Counted from the first letter of the stretch, positions 18,411 to 27,346 are shown. The stretch is DNA of 64,000 nucleotides from DTWD01 sp963662965 (GCA_963662965.1 OY759970.1:992001-1056000), one strand, 5' to 3'. Numbers and translations: made by a program. Notes: generated from the sequence alone by a model not told the origin.

Positions 18411-19264
18411 TCGGGTAGACCAGGGTCGTTGCTGACCCTGGCCCCCCACAGATCCGGACGTGCGGGTTCTGCCGCATCCGGCTCCTCGACAGATGGCTTC
18501 GCTACGCGCCGTCGCGTACCCGCTGGTCCAGGAAGCCAGGCGATGGCCACCGCCATCCCCAAGGCTTATCTGGCCAGTTCGGCTATCCGTTGTCGTGACG
18601 TGGAGACGGGACCCAACCTCGGTGTGTTGGCCGTCTTTCCCTCCACCGGTGCCACCTGCCGGTGCCCCCTTCCCTCCACGGGGTCTCGTGGGCTCAATTC
18701 CCCCGCTTCGGCGGTACTATGAGACACTCCGACTCCTCGCCGTCCATCCCCCCGCGCTTCGTTGCCTTCGCCCGGCGGTACCATCCGAGCACCTGCGGCT
18801 TCGCTCCGTCGGACGCCAGGTGCTGCGTCCACGGCCTCGGGCTTGGTGAGCCGGTGCCCGCCCCCCGGCAACCTTTAAGATGGAGACGACGAGGCCTCCC
18901 GGGTTCCCGGGAAACCCACCCGCACGCATGCCACGCGCTCCGACCCCGGCGAGGTCGCCGCCTCCACGGCCTCTGAGATGCGGCGAGATAACCTTCCGTC
19001 CAACGCACGACGTCGGCCCTCACAAACAATGCATTTCGGGGCTCAATCACGCGGCCTACGGGCTCCCTGTGAACGCTTCGCGCCCTGGGTCACCCCAGGC
19101 CCACGCATCACTCGGTTCCGGCTGGCGGCCGACCTTGGCCGGATGGGATTGGATACCCACAGGGTTTCGAACAAGGTTTCGAAGATCACATCACGGCATC
19201 TTGTCCCCCTTGACCGGGCTTTCCCGGCACACGCGTTGTTGCACGAATCGTCACGGGCCCGCAC
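18411..19264 (-). ncRNA. Group II intron lacking its reverse transcriptase (~854 nt)
   Basis: Minus-strand 5' end GTGCGGGCCCGTGACG at 19264 matches the group II GUGYG consensus. Long structured GC-rich sequence follows (domain I-III region). The 3' side shows the canonical GAGCCGGATGCGG...CCGCACGTCCGGATCTGTG (domain IV end) and a domain V-like hairpin near GGGGGGCCAGGGTC ending in GTCTACCCGAC (18411). Between them only the start of a maturase frame is left (NTPRLGPVSTSRQRIAELAR), closed by a stop. The RT, X and D/En domains are deleted. Its 5' flank is IS5 DNA and its 3' flank is IS6 DNA, so the exons do not match. Confidence 0.82.
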
Positions 19265-19283
19265 GATGCCCACCGACAGGATC

Positions 19284-20231
19284 CTCACCTGCCGATGCGA
19301 TATGACACGGGTCGGCCGAGGGCGGTCATCCGATTGAGGATCTCACAGCCGAGGACGACCCACTCCCCTGTCCAGCTGGACTCCGGGCGCGAAGGTCATC
19401 GCCGATGACGGACTTGTCGCGGAAGAACGTGTTCTCCACCCGGCTCTGACGATGGTACCCTGACGTCTTTTTCCAGCGGCGCCGTCCGAGCTGCTTCACC
19501 AACGTGATCGTCCGATCCCGCGCGGGCGACCGCGGGCCGTGGCCAGAGACGGTCGCCGTCCTGGCCGGTGGGATGACGACCGTCGCACCCCGCGCCGTCG
19601 CGGTCTGGTAGACGGCGACCGTGTCATAGGCGGCGTCAGCGGTGATGCGCACGAGAGGACCATCGACCGCGGTGAGCAGATCGAGGGCGGTGGTCGCATC
19701 ATCACTCGTCGCCTCGGTCAGCGTGTGGACACGGATCACGCCTGATTGATCGACGCCAAGGTGGAGCTTCCGCCAGCCACGCCGGCCGCGGCCACCATGT
19801 TTCGCGGCCGCCCACTCACCTGCCCCGACGAGGGACAGCCCCGTGCTGTCGAGCACGAGATGGAGGCCCTCGCCGGGCGGGACCGGCGATCGCAGACGAC
19901 GCGTCAAATGCTGACTGCGCCGGGAGAGCGTCGTATAGTCGGGAACGGAGAGGTCGAGGCGCATCATCCCGAACAGGGCGTGCAGGAACCCTTCGGCCTG
20001 GCGCAGCGGGAGATGGTAGAGGAGCCGCAGGGTCAGAGCGGTCTCGATGGCGAGATCCGAGTACCGCCGCTGCCCACCCCGCCGGCCGCTTCGGCGGGGC
20101 GTCCAGGCAGTGATCGCTTCCGAGGACACCCACACCGTCACATCGCCGCGGCGAACGAGGGCCCGGTTGTAGGCCGGCCAGTTCGCCACGCGATATTTCG
20201 TCTTGTACGTGGGATGGACCTTCGACTTCAT
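19284..20231 (-). pseudogene. IS5-family transposase, C-terminal frameshift
   Basis: From ATG 20231 (MKSKVHPTYKTKYRVANWPA) the frame is intact through LHLVLDSTGLSLVGAGEW (first Asp), VRITADAAYDTVAVYQTA (second Asp and the Tyr equivalent to the TAG site of copies A-C) and RQSRVENTFFRDKSVIGDD (Glu). A single-base change of frame near 19365 then diverts it to a stop at 19326. In the next frame VVLGCEILNRMTALGRPVSY continues the natural C-terminus to about 19284. Nearly intact, hence a recent lesion or a sequencing error. Confidence 0.85.
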
Positions 20232-20301
20232 CCCTGTAGTGTGGCTCCTGCGGAGGGTCACGAGAAGTGCAGGCCAAACCGCCCCACCCCCGCAGGGTCT
20301 T

Positions 20302-21731
20302 GTCGAGTAGCCCCGGAGGATTGCTCCCCCGAGGCCCTCACCAGAACCGGACTAGGAGGTTTCCACCATCCGGCTCTTCCGCTGATGTGGCTCATGGCGA
20401 TGCGCCCCAGATTCGCACGCGAATCCGAGGCACAGGCAGAGGGTATCGTTCCAACAACGCAACGAACCTCGGCCAGGTGAGACGCGTGCGGTTGCTTCGA
20501 CGGCGAAGCCACTTGTACCAGTGCCGCTCCGTGGCGTCGACCAGCAGCCCCAAACTGCGAGCATTGCCACTCACGCCAAAGTAATTGAAGTGCCCCTGGA
20601 TGCGTCTCGTGAGCGCGGCGTGTTGCACGGCCACCGGCAGGTGTCGATGGCGACGACACCAGGCGGCGGCGACAGTAATCGCTCGCTGCAAACGCGAGGA
20701 CCGTGTCTTACACCACATACCCCATCGACCACTGCGGGCTCGTCGCCAGTACAGCGTGAACCCCAAGAAGTCGAATGAGGCCGGACCTTTGCCCCCCTGT
20801 TGCCGTCGAGGCGGTCGCCCAAACGGCAGCAAACGGGTCTTGTCCGCATGCAGTGTGAGGCCGTAGCGCCCCAGCCGCTTGGGCAAGACGTCCCTCACGC
20901 GCTCCGCGTCGTCGCGTCGCTCGAGGCCGATCACACAGTCATCGGCATATCTCACGAGCGTTGCCCGACCACGAAGACGCAGTCGCACGACCTGGTCGAA
21001 CCACACGTCGAGCGCGTAGTGGAGATAAACGTTACCCAACAACGGCGAGAGCCCGGACCCCTGTGCGGTGCCCCGGTCCGGCGTGGTATACGCCTCGCCG
21101 TCGAGCACGCCCACACGCAACAGCTTGCCGATGAGTCGCAACAGCGAGCCATCGGCCACCCGAACCTGGAGCATCTCTTTCAGCTTGATGCGATCCAAAC
21201 TGTCGAAGAAAGACACGATGTCGGCCTCCAGTATCCAGTTCACCTCGCCCCGGTGAACCACCTTGTCCAGAGCTCGGATGGCCTCATGGGCATTCCGTCC
21301 CGTCCGGAAGCCAAAGGAGCAGTCCAGAAAGTCCTGCTCGTAGATGGCCTCCAGCACGTGGCGCACGGCGCTCTGGACGATCTTGTCCTCCAGCGTCGAT
21401 ATCCCAATCGGCCGGGTCCGACCTCCGTCTTTGGGGATGTGCACCCGACGGATCGGCTGATGCCGATACCGCTTGGACCTCAGTCGGGCGCATAGGCCTT
21501 GAAGATTCCGCTCCAGGTCCTGCCCATACTGGTCCTTGGTGACCCCATCCACCCCGACTGCTGCATCCTTGCGGATACGCCAGTAGGCGGCCGCCAGCGC
21601 CGGCACATCAATCAGATGCGCCAGTGAATGGAACCGTCCTTCGGGTTCCGCTCGCGCTCGGTCCACTACCTTTCGAATTTCTGGTGACATGGTGCCCAAC
21701 GGCGTTGGTGCACAACCCTTCGGCTGCGACG
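20302..21731 (-). mobile_element. RT-bearing group II intron, 5'-truncated
   Basis: The minus strand shows maturase followed by the typical 3' structure GAGCCGGATGGTGGAAACC ... CTAGTCCGGTTCTGG and a domain V hairpin (GCCTCGGGGGAGCAATCCTC region), ending CTACTCGAC near 20302. About 40 nt precede the maturase start before IS5 begins, so ribozyme domains I-III are missing and self-splicing should be impossible. Its domain V differs from the intron at 18411-19264. Confidence 0.8.
20392..21690 (-). CDS. ltrA: Group II intron reverse transcriptase/maturase
   Basis: 432 residues from ATG 21690 (MSPEIRKVVDRARAEPEGRF). RT motifs: AVGVDGVTKDQYGQDLERNL, RPIGISTLEDKIVQSAVRHV, DCSFGFRTGRNAHEAIRAL, WILEADIVSFFDSLDRIKLK, GTAQGSGLSPLLGNVYLHYA and the catalytic LVRYADDCVIGLERRDDAER (YADD). 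The thumb/maturase domain follows (FDFLGFTLYWRRARSG, RRIQGHFNYFGVSGNARSLG). It ends at RIRVRIWGASP with no visible HNH endonuclease, as in class C/D-type introns. The protein looks functional although its ribozyme is truncated, so it could act in trans. Confidence 0.92.
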   Translation of the reverse strand: MSPEIRKVVDRARAEPEGRFHSLAHLIDVPALAAAYWRIRKDAAVGVDGVTKDQYGQDLERNLQGLCARLRSKRYRHQPIRRVHIPKDGGRTRPIGISTLEDKIVQSAVRHVLEAIYEQDFLDCSFGFRTGRNAHEAIRALDKVVHRGEVNWILEADIVSFFDSLDRIKLKEMLQVRVADGSLLRLIGKLLRVGVLDGEAYTTPDRGTAQGSGLSPLLGNVYLHYALDVWFDQVVRLRLRGRATLVRYADDCVIGLERRDDAERVRDVLPKRLGRYGLTLHADKTRLLPFGRPPRRQQGGKGPASFDFLGFTLYWRRARSGRWGMWCKTRSSRLQRAITVAAAWCRRHRHLPVAVQHAALTRRIQGHFNYFGVSGNARSLGLLVDATERHWYKWLRRRSNRTRLTWPRFVALLERYPLPVPRIRVRIWGASP

Positions 21732-22740
21732 AGGCAGCTGTAGGCTCTCTGGCCACGGTGACCGCTGCGGGTGCACGATCTCGAGATGAGATCAAAGGTC
21801 CATCCGAAGTACAAGACGAAGTATCGCGTGGGGAATTGGTCAGCGTACGAGCAGGCCTTGGTCCAGCGAGGGGACGTGACGCTGTGGCTCTCTGCCGACG
21901 CCACGGACGCGTGGCGCCCGTCGCCGTCCGGTCGACCAGGCGCGCCGAAGACGTTCTCGGACTGTGCGATCGAGACGGCGTTGACGCTCCGCCTTGTCTT
22001 CCGGGTGCCCTTGCGCCAAGCGGAAGGCTTCTTGCGGTCGGTCTTGTCGTTGATGGGTGTCGATCTCGCAGCCCCCGACCACACCACGCTCTCCCGACGA
22101 AGTCAGTCTCTCGCGGTTGAATGCCGCCGCATCCCATCGAGAGGACCCATCCATCTCATCGTCGACAGCACGGGACTGTCGATTGTGGGCGCAGGCGAAT
22201 GGGCTGCGGTGCAACACGGTGGACGCGGCCACCGAGGCTGGAAGACGCTGCATCTTGCTGTTGATCGAGTGGGCGTGATCGTCGCTCACGCGCTGACCGA
22301 GCCGACGGTGGATGACGCGACCATTGGCATCGACCTCATTGAGACGGTCGACGATGAGATCGCATGGGTGACCGCTGACGCGGCCTACGAGACGGTCGCG
22401 TTCTACGCAGCGGCGGAGATGCGTGACGCGACTGTCGTGGTTCCACCGTCCAAGACCGCGAGGGTGTCTCGGCGTCGGCCGCGGTCGCGCGCGCGAGATC
22501 GCACGATCACGGACGTGAGGACGCTCGGCCGGCGCCGCTGGAAGCAGGAGGCCGGCTACCAGCTCCAGGCGCGGGTGGAGAATGCGTTCTTTCGGTACAA
22601 ATCGATTCTCGGGGATCGGCTTCGCGCCCGGTCCCGAGGCGGGCGAGTGGCCGAGTCCGTGGTCGCGTGTCACGTCCTGAACCAGATGACCGAGCTCGGT
22701 CGGCCAGAGTCGTACAGTATTGGTCGGTGACTTGCCTCTG
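21732..22740 (+). mobile_element. IS5-family element (intact copy)
   Basis: The left boundary is set by the sequence AGGCAGCTGTAGGCTCTCTG shared with the truncated copy at 40436. The right boundary is approximate, just after the transposase stop. It truncates the 5' side of the group II intron. Confidence 0.7.
21786..22730 (+). CDS. IS5-family transposase
   Basis: 314 residues from ATG 21786 (MRSKVHPKYKTKYRVGNWSA); an upstream in-frame GTG at 21771 is less likely by comparison with relatives. DDE core: HLIVDSTGLSIVGAGEWAAV, WVTADAAYETVAFYAAAEMR (Asp, with a sense Tyr where copies A-C have TAG) and ARVENAFFRYKSILGDRLRA (Glu). The C-terminus VVACHVLNQMTELGRPESYS is complete. It is the only uninterrupted member of this transposase group in the window, so a possible helper for the stop-bearing copies only if their ends are compatible. 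Confidence 0.9.
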   Translation: MRSKVHPKYKTKYRVGNWSAYEQALVQRGDVTLWLSADATDAWRPSPSGRPGAPKTFSDCAIETALTLRLVFRVPLRQAEGFLRSVLSLMGVDLAAPDHTTLSRRSQSLAVECRRIPSRGPIHLIVDSTGLSIVGAGEWAAVQHGGRGHRGWKTLHLAVDRVGVIVAHALTEPTVDDATIGIDLIETVDDEIAWVTADAAYETVAFYAAAEMRDATVVVPPSKTARVSRRRPRSRARDRTITDVRTLGRRRWKQEAGYQLQARVENAFFRYKSILGDRLRARSRGGRVAESVVACHVLNQMTELGRPESYSIGR

Positions 22741-22774
22741 GGTTGGGATCGTTGACGGTCAGTTTCGAGTCATG

Positions 22775-22910
22775 CACCAGCGCCGCAACTTTCGCGGATG
22801 ACCAGCTCGGCGGACTGATGGCTCTGCCACTCGGGGTGTGGCTTGTCGGCCCGCCGTTCGAGTTTCAAGCCGTCGGCTTGTTCGACGTTGAAGACGTGGT
22901 AGCACCGGAC
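22775..22910 (-). pseudogene. ArdC-like antirestriction protein fragment
   Basis: About 45 residues, YHVFNVEQADGLKLERRADK with PHPEWQSHQSAELVIRESCG, match the Y-x-V-F-N-x-x-Q-x-x-G segment at the end of the N-terminal ssDNA-binding domain of ArdC/DUF1738 proteins of plasmids and conjugative elements. It has no start and is joined upstream to an IS6-type remnant. Family assignment is by motif memory. Confidence 0.5.
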
Positions 22911-23143
22911 TTATTGGTTGGCTTGAGATGACAGCGCAGCCGCTCCTCGAGTTCGGGCCCGTAGCGCTGGACCCAGCGCCAGATGGTCGTGTGGTCCGCT
23001 TCCAGGCCGCGCTCGCTGAGCCGCTCTTCGACATCGCGGAACGAGAGCGAGTACCGAAGGTACCAGCGCACGGCGCACAGAATCAGCGCGGGCTCCGTTT
23101 GTCGCCACTTGAAGATCGTCGGTCGGATTGCCTTCTTCACCAT
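22905..23143 (-). pseudogene. IS6-family transposase N-terminal remnant
   Basis: From ATG 23143: MVKKAIRPTIFKWRQTEPAL, LRYSLSFRDVEERLSERGLE, TTIWRWVQRYGPELEERLRC then KPTNKS. This is the N-terminal third of an IS6-family transposase of a different subgroup from the copies at 13.6, 18.0 and 37.6 kb. It stops at the junction with ArdC-like sequence, before the DDE domain. Confidence 0.75.
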
Positions 23144-23157
23144 CTCTTCAGGCTACC

Positions 23158-23400
23158 AGCCGCCGCCGGCCACAGTTGCAACACAACCGTCGAAAACGTT
23201 CTGGCCGCCGACCGCCAGCGTCACGTCGGGGGTGAGCGGGATGCTGGCTTCCAGGTCGACGATGTACCGGCCGTCCAGCAGCGGCGCGTCGGCGCCAGGG
23301 ACGAAGCGCGCGTCGAAGTGGTCGACCCAGGCGCCGACCTTCCACGATTGGCTGACTGAAGTACGCCGAGCGCCACCCCCGCGCTTCACACCGGCCTGCG
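23158..23400 (-). pseudogene. TonB-dependent receptor C-terminal fragment
   Basis: About 75 residues (SQSWKVGAWVDHFDARFVPG, LLDGRYIVDLEASIPLTPDV, TLAVGGQNVFD) read as the last beta-strands of a TonB receptor barrel, where G-G-x-N-V-F-D is a common penultimate-strand motif. It is cut at the 3' end by the IS6-type remnant, and no plug or signal sequence lies upstream. Confidence 0.6.
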
Positions 23401-23616
23401 CCGATGGCATGGTGTGACGTCGTGGAGCCCCGTACGCTACGTGAATAGAGACGTCGACGTAGCGCTTGCTGGGGCATCCTGCCTCCTGCTTCCCGGCACC
23501 CGAATGCTAACGCTCGGGCTGGGTCGGTTTCAGGGAGCCAGGTCATACGGTCTGGCCCGATTTCTTGGCACCGGGAGGGAGACGTGTCGGGGACTCTGAG
23601 GATATAGTGCCCTTGC
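23401..23616. other. Intergenic region
   Basis: About 215 bp between the receptor fragment and the truncated 23617 frame. No gene, RNA or repeat recognised. Confidence 0.4.
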
Positions 23617-23716
23617 ATGAACAGACTCTGGCCTCAGCGTCTGTGCTCAGCCGCGTTCTTCCTGGTTCTCGCCAACAGCTGGCACATCCTCCTGCTCAAG
23701 CAACAGCAGGGCATTG
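23617..23716 (+). pseudogene. N-terminal fragment of a membrane or secreted protein
   Basis: ATG 23617 opens MNRLWPQRLCSAAFFLVLAN followed by SWHILLLKQQQ, a basic start plus a hydrophobic helix, and is cut by the IS200 element at about 23717. Too short to name. Confidence 0.35.
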
Positions 23717-24325
23717 TCAAATCAGCTACCGCCCCCTGAGGGGGCGGTATGATGAAGGCCCCTCGAAGGGGCCTTCGATTTAGCCAAGTTCCAGCTTCTC
23801 TTGTTTCTTCTCGTCTGCTTCCTGTTTCCGGATGTCATCGCGGATGACCTCTTCGGCGAAACCAACCGTGCTGACGCAGTACCCACGCGCCCAGAAGTGG
23901 TAGCCCGTGAAATTGCGCTGCCGCCCCAGATACTCCCGATGAATGCGGATCGCTGACTTCCCTTTCAGAAACCCCACCGTGTTCGCCACGCTGAACTTCG
24001 GTGGGATGCCCAACAGAATGTGCACGTGATCCGACAGCGCATGACCTTCGATCAACTCCACGCCGTGCCGCTGACATAGTTCCCGAACGATTCTCCCAAT
24101 CCCACGTCGCATCTGCCCGAAGATCACCCGCTTCCGATACTTCGGTACCCACACCACGTGATATCTGCAATACCATCGGACGTGAGAGTGGCTTTGCCAC
24201 TCTCGCATGACGGTCTCCTTTCTGAACTGGGGAGTTCATGTTTGGAGACCGTCTCATATTTTTCGCCCAACCTCTACAACGGTCGAACCTCTGCGCGTCT
24301 CACCGCCAGAGGCGGTGGCTTACCT
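23717..24325 (-). mobile_element. IS200-type element 2
   Basis: Has the 3' hairpins (CCGCCCCCTGAGGGGGCGG; GGCCCCTTCGAGGGGCC-type) at 23731-23777 and a 5' subterminal hairpin ACCGCCAGAGGCGGT near 24302. A further perfect 9-bp hairpin (GAGAGTGGC/GCCACTCTC) at 24184-24204 overlaps the tnpA start, as expected for IS200 translational repression. Confidence 0.85.
23780..24208 (-). CDS. tnpA: IS200-type TnpA with catalytic Tyr changed to Asp
   Basis: 142 residues with the native start (MREWQSHSHVRWYCRYHVVW). HUH motif DHVHILLGIPP is present, but the catalytic helix reads EEVIRDDIRKQEADEK where the copy at 17629 has EEVIRDYIRKQ: TAC has become GAC. In IS200/IS605 TnpA the Tyr in this Y-I-x-x-Q helix makes the covalent DNA bond, so this protein should be inactive although otherwise complete. 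The start codon region lies within a hairpin (24184-24204) that would limit translation. Confidence 0.88.
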   Translation of the reverse strand: MREWQSHSHVRWYCRYHVVWVPKYRKRVIFGQMRRGIGRIVRELCQRHGVELIEGHALSDHVHILLGIPPKFSVANTVGFLKGKSAIRIHREYLGRQRNFTGYHFWARGYCVSTVGFAEEVIRDDIRKQEADEKKQEKLELG

Positions 24326-24471
24326 ATTTGAGTTAACGAAAAGCTCGTCGAGTGACCCCCAAGCCTCGGTGGACACCCAAAACCGGCCACTGATGGACAG
24401 CTGAAAACCGGCCACCACACGTAGCGAGTCGAGACGTTGACGTCGGCGGGGAACTGCGGTTCCTACGCCGC

Positions 24472-26052
24472 ATGAGCAACGTCTTGAGCGAACACACACG
24501 ACAGCAGGTCCTGGCGCTGGGGCGACTGGGTTGGTCGCTGCGGCGCATCGAGGAGGCGACGGGCGTCCGTCGGGAGACGGCCAGCGGCTATCTGAAGACG
24601 GCCGGCGTCCCGGTGCGTGGGCGGGGCGGTCGGCCCCGGGACTGGCCGCCAAAACCGGCCACCACGCCCGCGGTGTTCACCGACCCTTCCCCCGCAAAAC
24701 CGGCCACCACGGCGCAGGTGTCCACCGACCTCGCGGCGCTCGCCCCGCCGGGCTGCGCGCCGCGCGCGAGCACGTGCGAGCCCTATCGCGAGCTGATCGT
24801 CGAGGCGCTGGGCCGCGGGCGCAACGCCATGGCCATCTGGCAAGACCTGGTCGACGACCACGGGTTTCCGGGGCGCTACGCCAGTGTCCGTCGCTTCGTC
24901 GCCACGCTGCGCGACCGCCCTCCCGTCGAGGCCCGTGTCGTCATCACGACCGCCCGCGGCGAGGAAGCGCAGGTCGACTACGGCGAGGGCCCGATGGTCC
25001 GTCACCCGGACACCGGCAAGTACCGCCGCACGCGGCTCTTCGTCCTCACCCTCGGCTACTCCCGCAAAGCGGTCCGGTTCCTCCTCTGGCGGTCGAGCAC
25101 GCGCGTCTGGGCCGAACTCCACGAGCGCGCCTTCCGCCGGCTGGGGGGCACGGTGCGCGTCGTCGTGCTCGACAACCTCAAGGAGGGCGTCCTCACCCCG
25201 GACGTCTACGACCCGGCACTGAACCCGCTCTACCGCGACGTGCTCGCCCACTACGGCATCGTCGCGCTGCCGTGCCGGGTCGGGGATCCCGATCGCAAGG
25301 GCAAAGTCGAATCGGGCATCGGCCACACGCAGAAGACGCCGTTACAGGGACTCCGCTTCGAGACGCTCGACGCGGCCCAAGCGTATCTGGACCGCTGGGA
25401 GACGCGCTGGGCCGATACGCGCATCCACGGCACTACCAAGCGCCAGGTGGCGGTGATGTTTGCCGAGGAACAGCCCGCGCTGGGGCCCCTGCCCCTCGAG
25501 CCGTTCCGCTATTACCAGTACGGCGTCCGAACCGTGCACCTCGATGGCTGCGTCGAAGTCGAGGCGGCCTACTACGGCGTCCCGCCCGGCTGGATCGGCC
25601 GGCGCGTCGACGTCCAGTGGACCGGGGCCACGGTCCGGGTGCTCCACCCCACGACCGGCCAGCTGCTCCGCGAGCATCTCCGCGCCCCGCGCGGCTGGCA
25701 TCAGATCAACGACGCCGACCGCCCAGCGCGCACCCCGGCCAAGACGCTCGCCCTGCTCGCCGCCGCCTCGCGCGCGGGCCCGTCGGTGGGCACCATCTGC
25801 GACCACATCCATCAGCACGACGGTGCCGCCGGGGTCCGCCGCATCCTCGGCGTCCTCTCCCTCGTCAAGACGCACGGCCCCACCGTCGTCGAGGAGGCCG
25901 CCATGGCGGCCCTCGAACTCGGTGTCCCGACCTATCGGTTCCTCGACCGCCGGCCGTCGGTCCCACTCACGCTGCGGCAGGTCGACCCGCTCATCCGACA
26001 ACTGACCCTCTACCGCGATCTCATCGATCGCAGAACAGGAGACACCTCATGA
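24472..26052 (+). CDS. istA: IstA transposase
   Basis: 526 residues from ATG 24472. N-terminal HTH VLALGRLGWSLRRIEEATGV with RRETASGYL; a Pro/Thr-rich linker (~60-85) is encoded by repeat-like DNA. DDE core: EEAQVDYGEGPMVRHPDTGK (first Asp), VVVLDNLKEGVLTPDVYD (second Asp) and GDPDRKGKVESGIGHTQKT (Glu). The C-terminal beta-barrel domain (GCVEVEAAYYGVPPGWIGRR) is complete. Its TGA overlaps the istB ATG by four bases, giving coupled translation. Confidence 0.93.
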   Translation: MSNVLSEHTRQQVLALGRLGWSLRRIEEATGVRRETASGYLKTAGVPVRGRGGRPRDWPPKPATTPAVFTDPSPAKPATTAQVSTDLAALAPPGCAPRASTCEPYRELIVEALGRGRNAMAIWQDLVDDHGFPGRYASVRRFVATLRDRPPVEARVVITTARGEEAQVDYGEGPMVRHPDTGKYRRTRLFVLTLGYSRKAVRFLLWRSSTRVWAELHERAFRRLGGTVRVVVLDNLKEGVLTPDVYDPALNPLYRDVLAHYGIVALPCRVGDPDRKGKVESGIGHTQKTPLQGLRFETLDAAQAYLDRWETRWADTRIHGTTKRQVAVMFAEEQPALGPLPLEPFRYYQYGVRTVHLDGCVEVEAAYYGVPPGWIGRRVDVQWTGATVRVLHPTTGQLLREHLRAPRGWHQINDADRPARTPAKTLALLAAASRAGPSVGTICDHIHQHDGAAGVRRILGVLSLVKTHGPTVVEEAAMAALELGVPTYRFLDRRPSVPLTLRQVDPLIRQLTLYRDLIDRRTGDTS

Positions 26053-26801
26053 ATCTCGTCGAACTCGACCGCGCCCTCCGCCAGCTCCGGCTGTCCGGCA
26101 TGGCCGATGTGCTCGAACTCCGGCTCCTCCAGGCCCAGACTGAGCAGATGGCCCCGATCGACCTCGTCGCGGCGCTCGTCGCCGACGAGCTCCAACGCCG
26201 GCAGGACCGCCTGCTCGCACGCCGCCACAAGCAGGCCCGCTTCCGCGACCCCGACCGGGCGCTGGATAGTTTCGACTTCACCTTCAACAGAAAGATGAAT
26301 CGGGCGCTCATCTACGAGCTGGCGACCGCGCGCTTCATCGGCCAACGCGAAGATGCCCTCTTCCTCGGCCCGCCGGGCACCGGCAAGAGCCACCTCGCGC
26401 AAGCCATCGGCCGCGCCGCCATCCAGCAGGGCTACCGCGTCCTGTATCGCGAGGCCCATACGTTGCTCGAAGAGCTTGCCGAGGCCACGCTCGCCGAGAC
26501 GCGCAAGGCGTATCTCGCCGAGCTGACTGTCGTCCCGCTGCTCATCATCGACGACCTCGGCATGCGCAAGCTGCCCCACACGGCCGCCGAAGATCTGCTC
26601 GAGATCATCATGCGCCGGTACGAGCGGGCGTCCACACTGCTCACCTCAAACCGACCCGTGGACGACTGAGGGAAGCTCCTCGGCGACACCGCGGCGGTGA
26701 CCGCGCTCCTCGACCGCCTCCTCCACCACGCGCACGTGCTCAAGTGTGGACCGCGCAGCTGGCGGACCAACCTGCACACGGACGTGCGATCCCAGGCGTG
26801 A
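26049..26801 (+). pseudogene. istB: IstB ATPase with in-frame TGA
   Basis: Opens MNLVELDRALRQLRLSGMAD. Walker A is LGPPGTGKSHLAQAIG and Walker B VPLLIIDDLGMRKLP; sensor STLLTSNRPVDD is followed by TGA at 26667-26669, where relatives have Trp (D-D-W-G-K-L-L-G-D). The frame continues GKLLGDTAAVTALLDRLLHH and ends naturally at 26801. A single G-to-A change would explain the stop. Truncation removes about 43 residues including the arginine finger region, so function is doubtful. Confidence 0.87.
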
Positions 26802-27346
26802 TGGGGGACCCCAGCCAAACCGACGCGACCAGCGACCGCTGGCTGCCCGCCGCGCACCGCCTCGCGCTGACGGAACCGTCGCGCCGCCGCACGAACGCCG
26901 CCCCGTACACACCAGCGACGGCCCGGCCACTGATCCGTACCATCCGGGACAGTGGCTGGAGAGGGGGGTAGTTACAGGGCGGGCGCGGGCGGCGCTCTTG
27001 CGGCATCCTCGTCGGTCGAGTGGCTCCCGAGGGCCTCTGGATCCCGCCAGCGATATGGAAAACGCGGTCGCACGCCCGGGACGAGCTGCGGCGGGGGGGA
27101 GCGCGTTTCCCCCCCCCGCTGTGGACGGCGCACGCGCCGCCCACAGGCTCCACAGGCCGTCATCGCCGACATGGACACACACGACAATGCGGGTAGGATA
27201 GCCACGGCCCGGGAAGCCGTGGTCAACGTGAACGGAAGACGCACCGGGAGACCCTGCGGTAGATCTCAATCCGTCTCGCTCGCCACATGTGTGGTGGCCG
27301 GTTTTGAAGTGTCGATCGATGGCCGCTTTTGAGGTGTTCACCGAGG

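Larger units (their letters stand above)
24364..27346 (+). mobile_element. IS21-family element, complete (~2.98 kb)
   Basis: Imperfect terminal inverted repeats start CCTCGGTG at 24364 and end CACCGAGG at about 27346. Each end contains the repeat AAAACCGGCCACCACAC plus a second, weaker copy. Two further copies of AAAACCGGCCACCAC lie inside istA at about 24652 and 24697. It is unrelated in end sequence to the IS21 at 1.4/8.9 kb. The non-coding tail 26802-27290 holds no gene I recognise. Confidence 0.87.

Noticed and set aside
18411..21731. A retron or diversity-generating retroelement based on the RT
   Set aside because: The RT has group II intron maturase motifs and a following domain V; no msr/msd or TR/VR repeats were seen.
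24531..26669. A 712-codon frame fusing an Arg/Pro-rich part to IstB
   Set aside because: Only the IstB part (from 26049) is real; the first part is istA read in the wrong frame.
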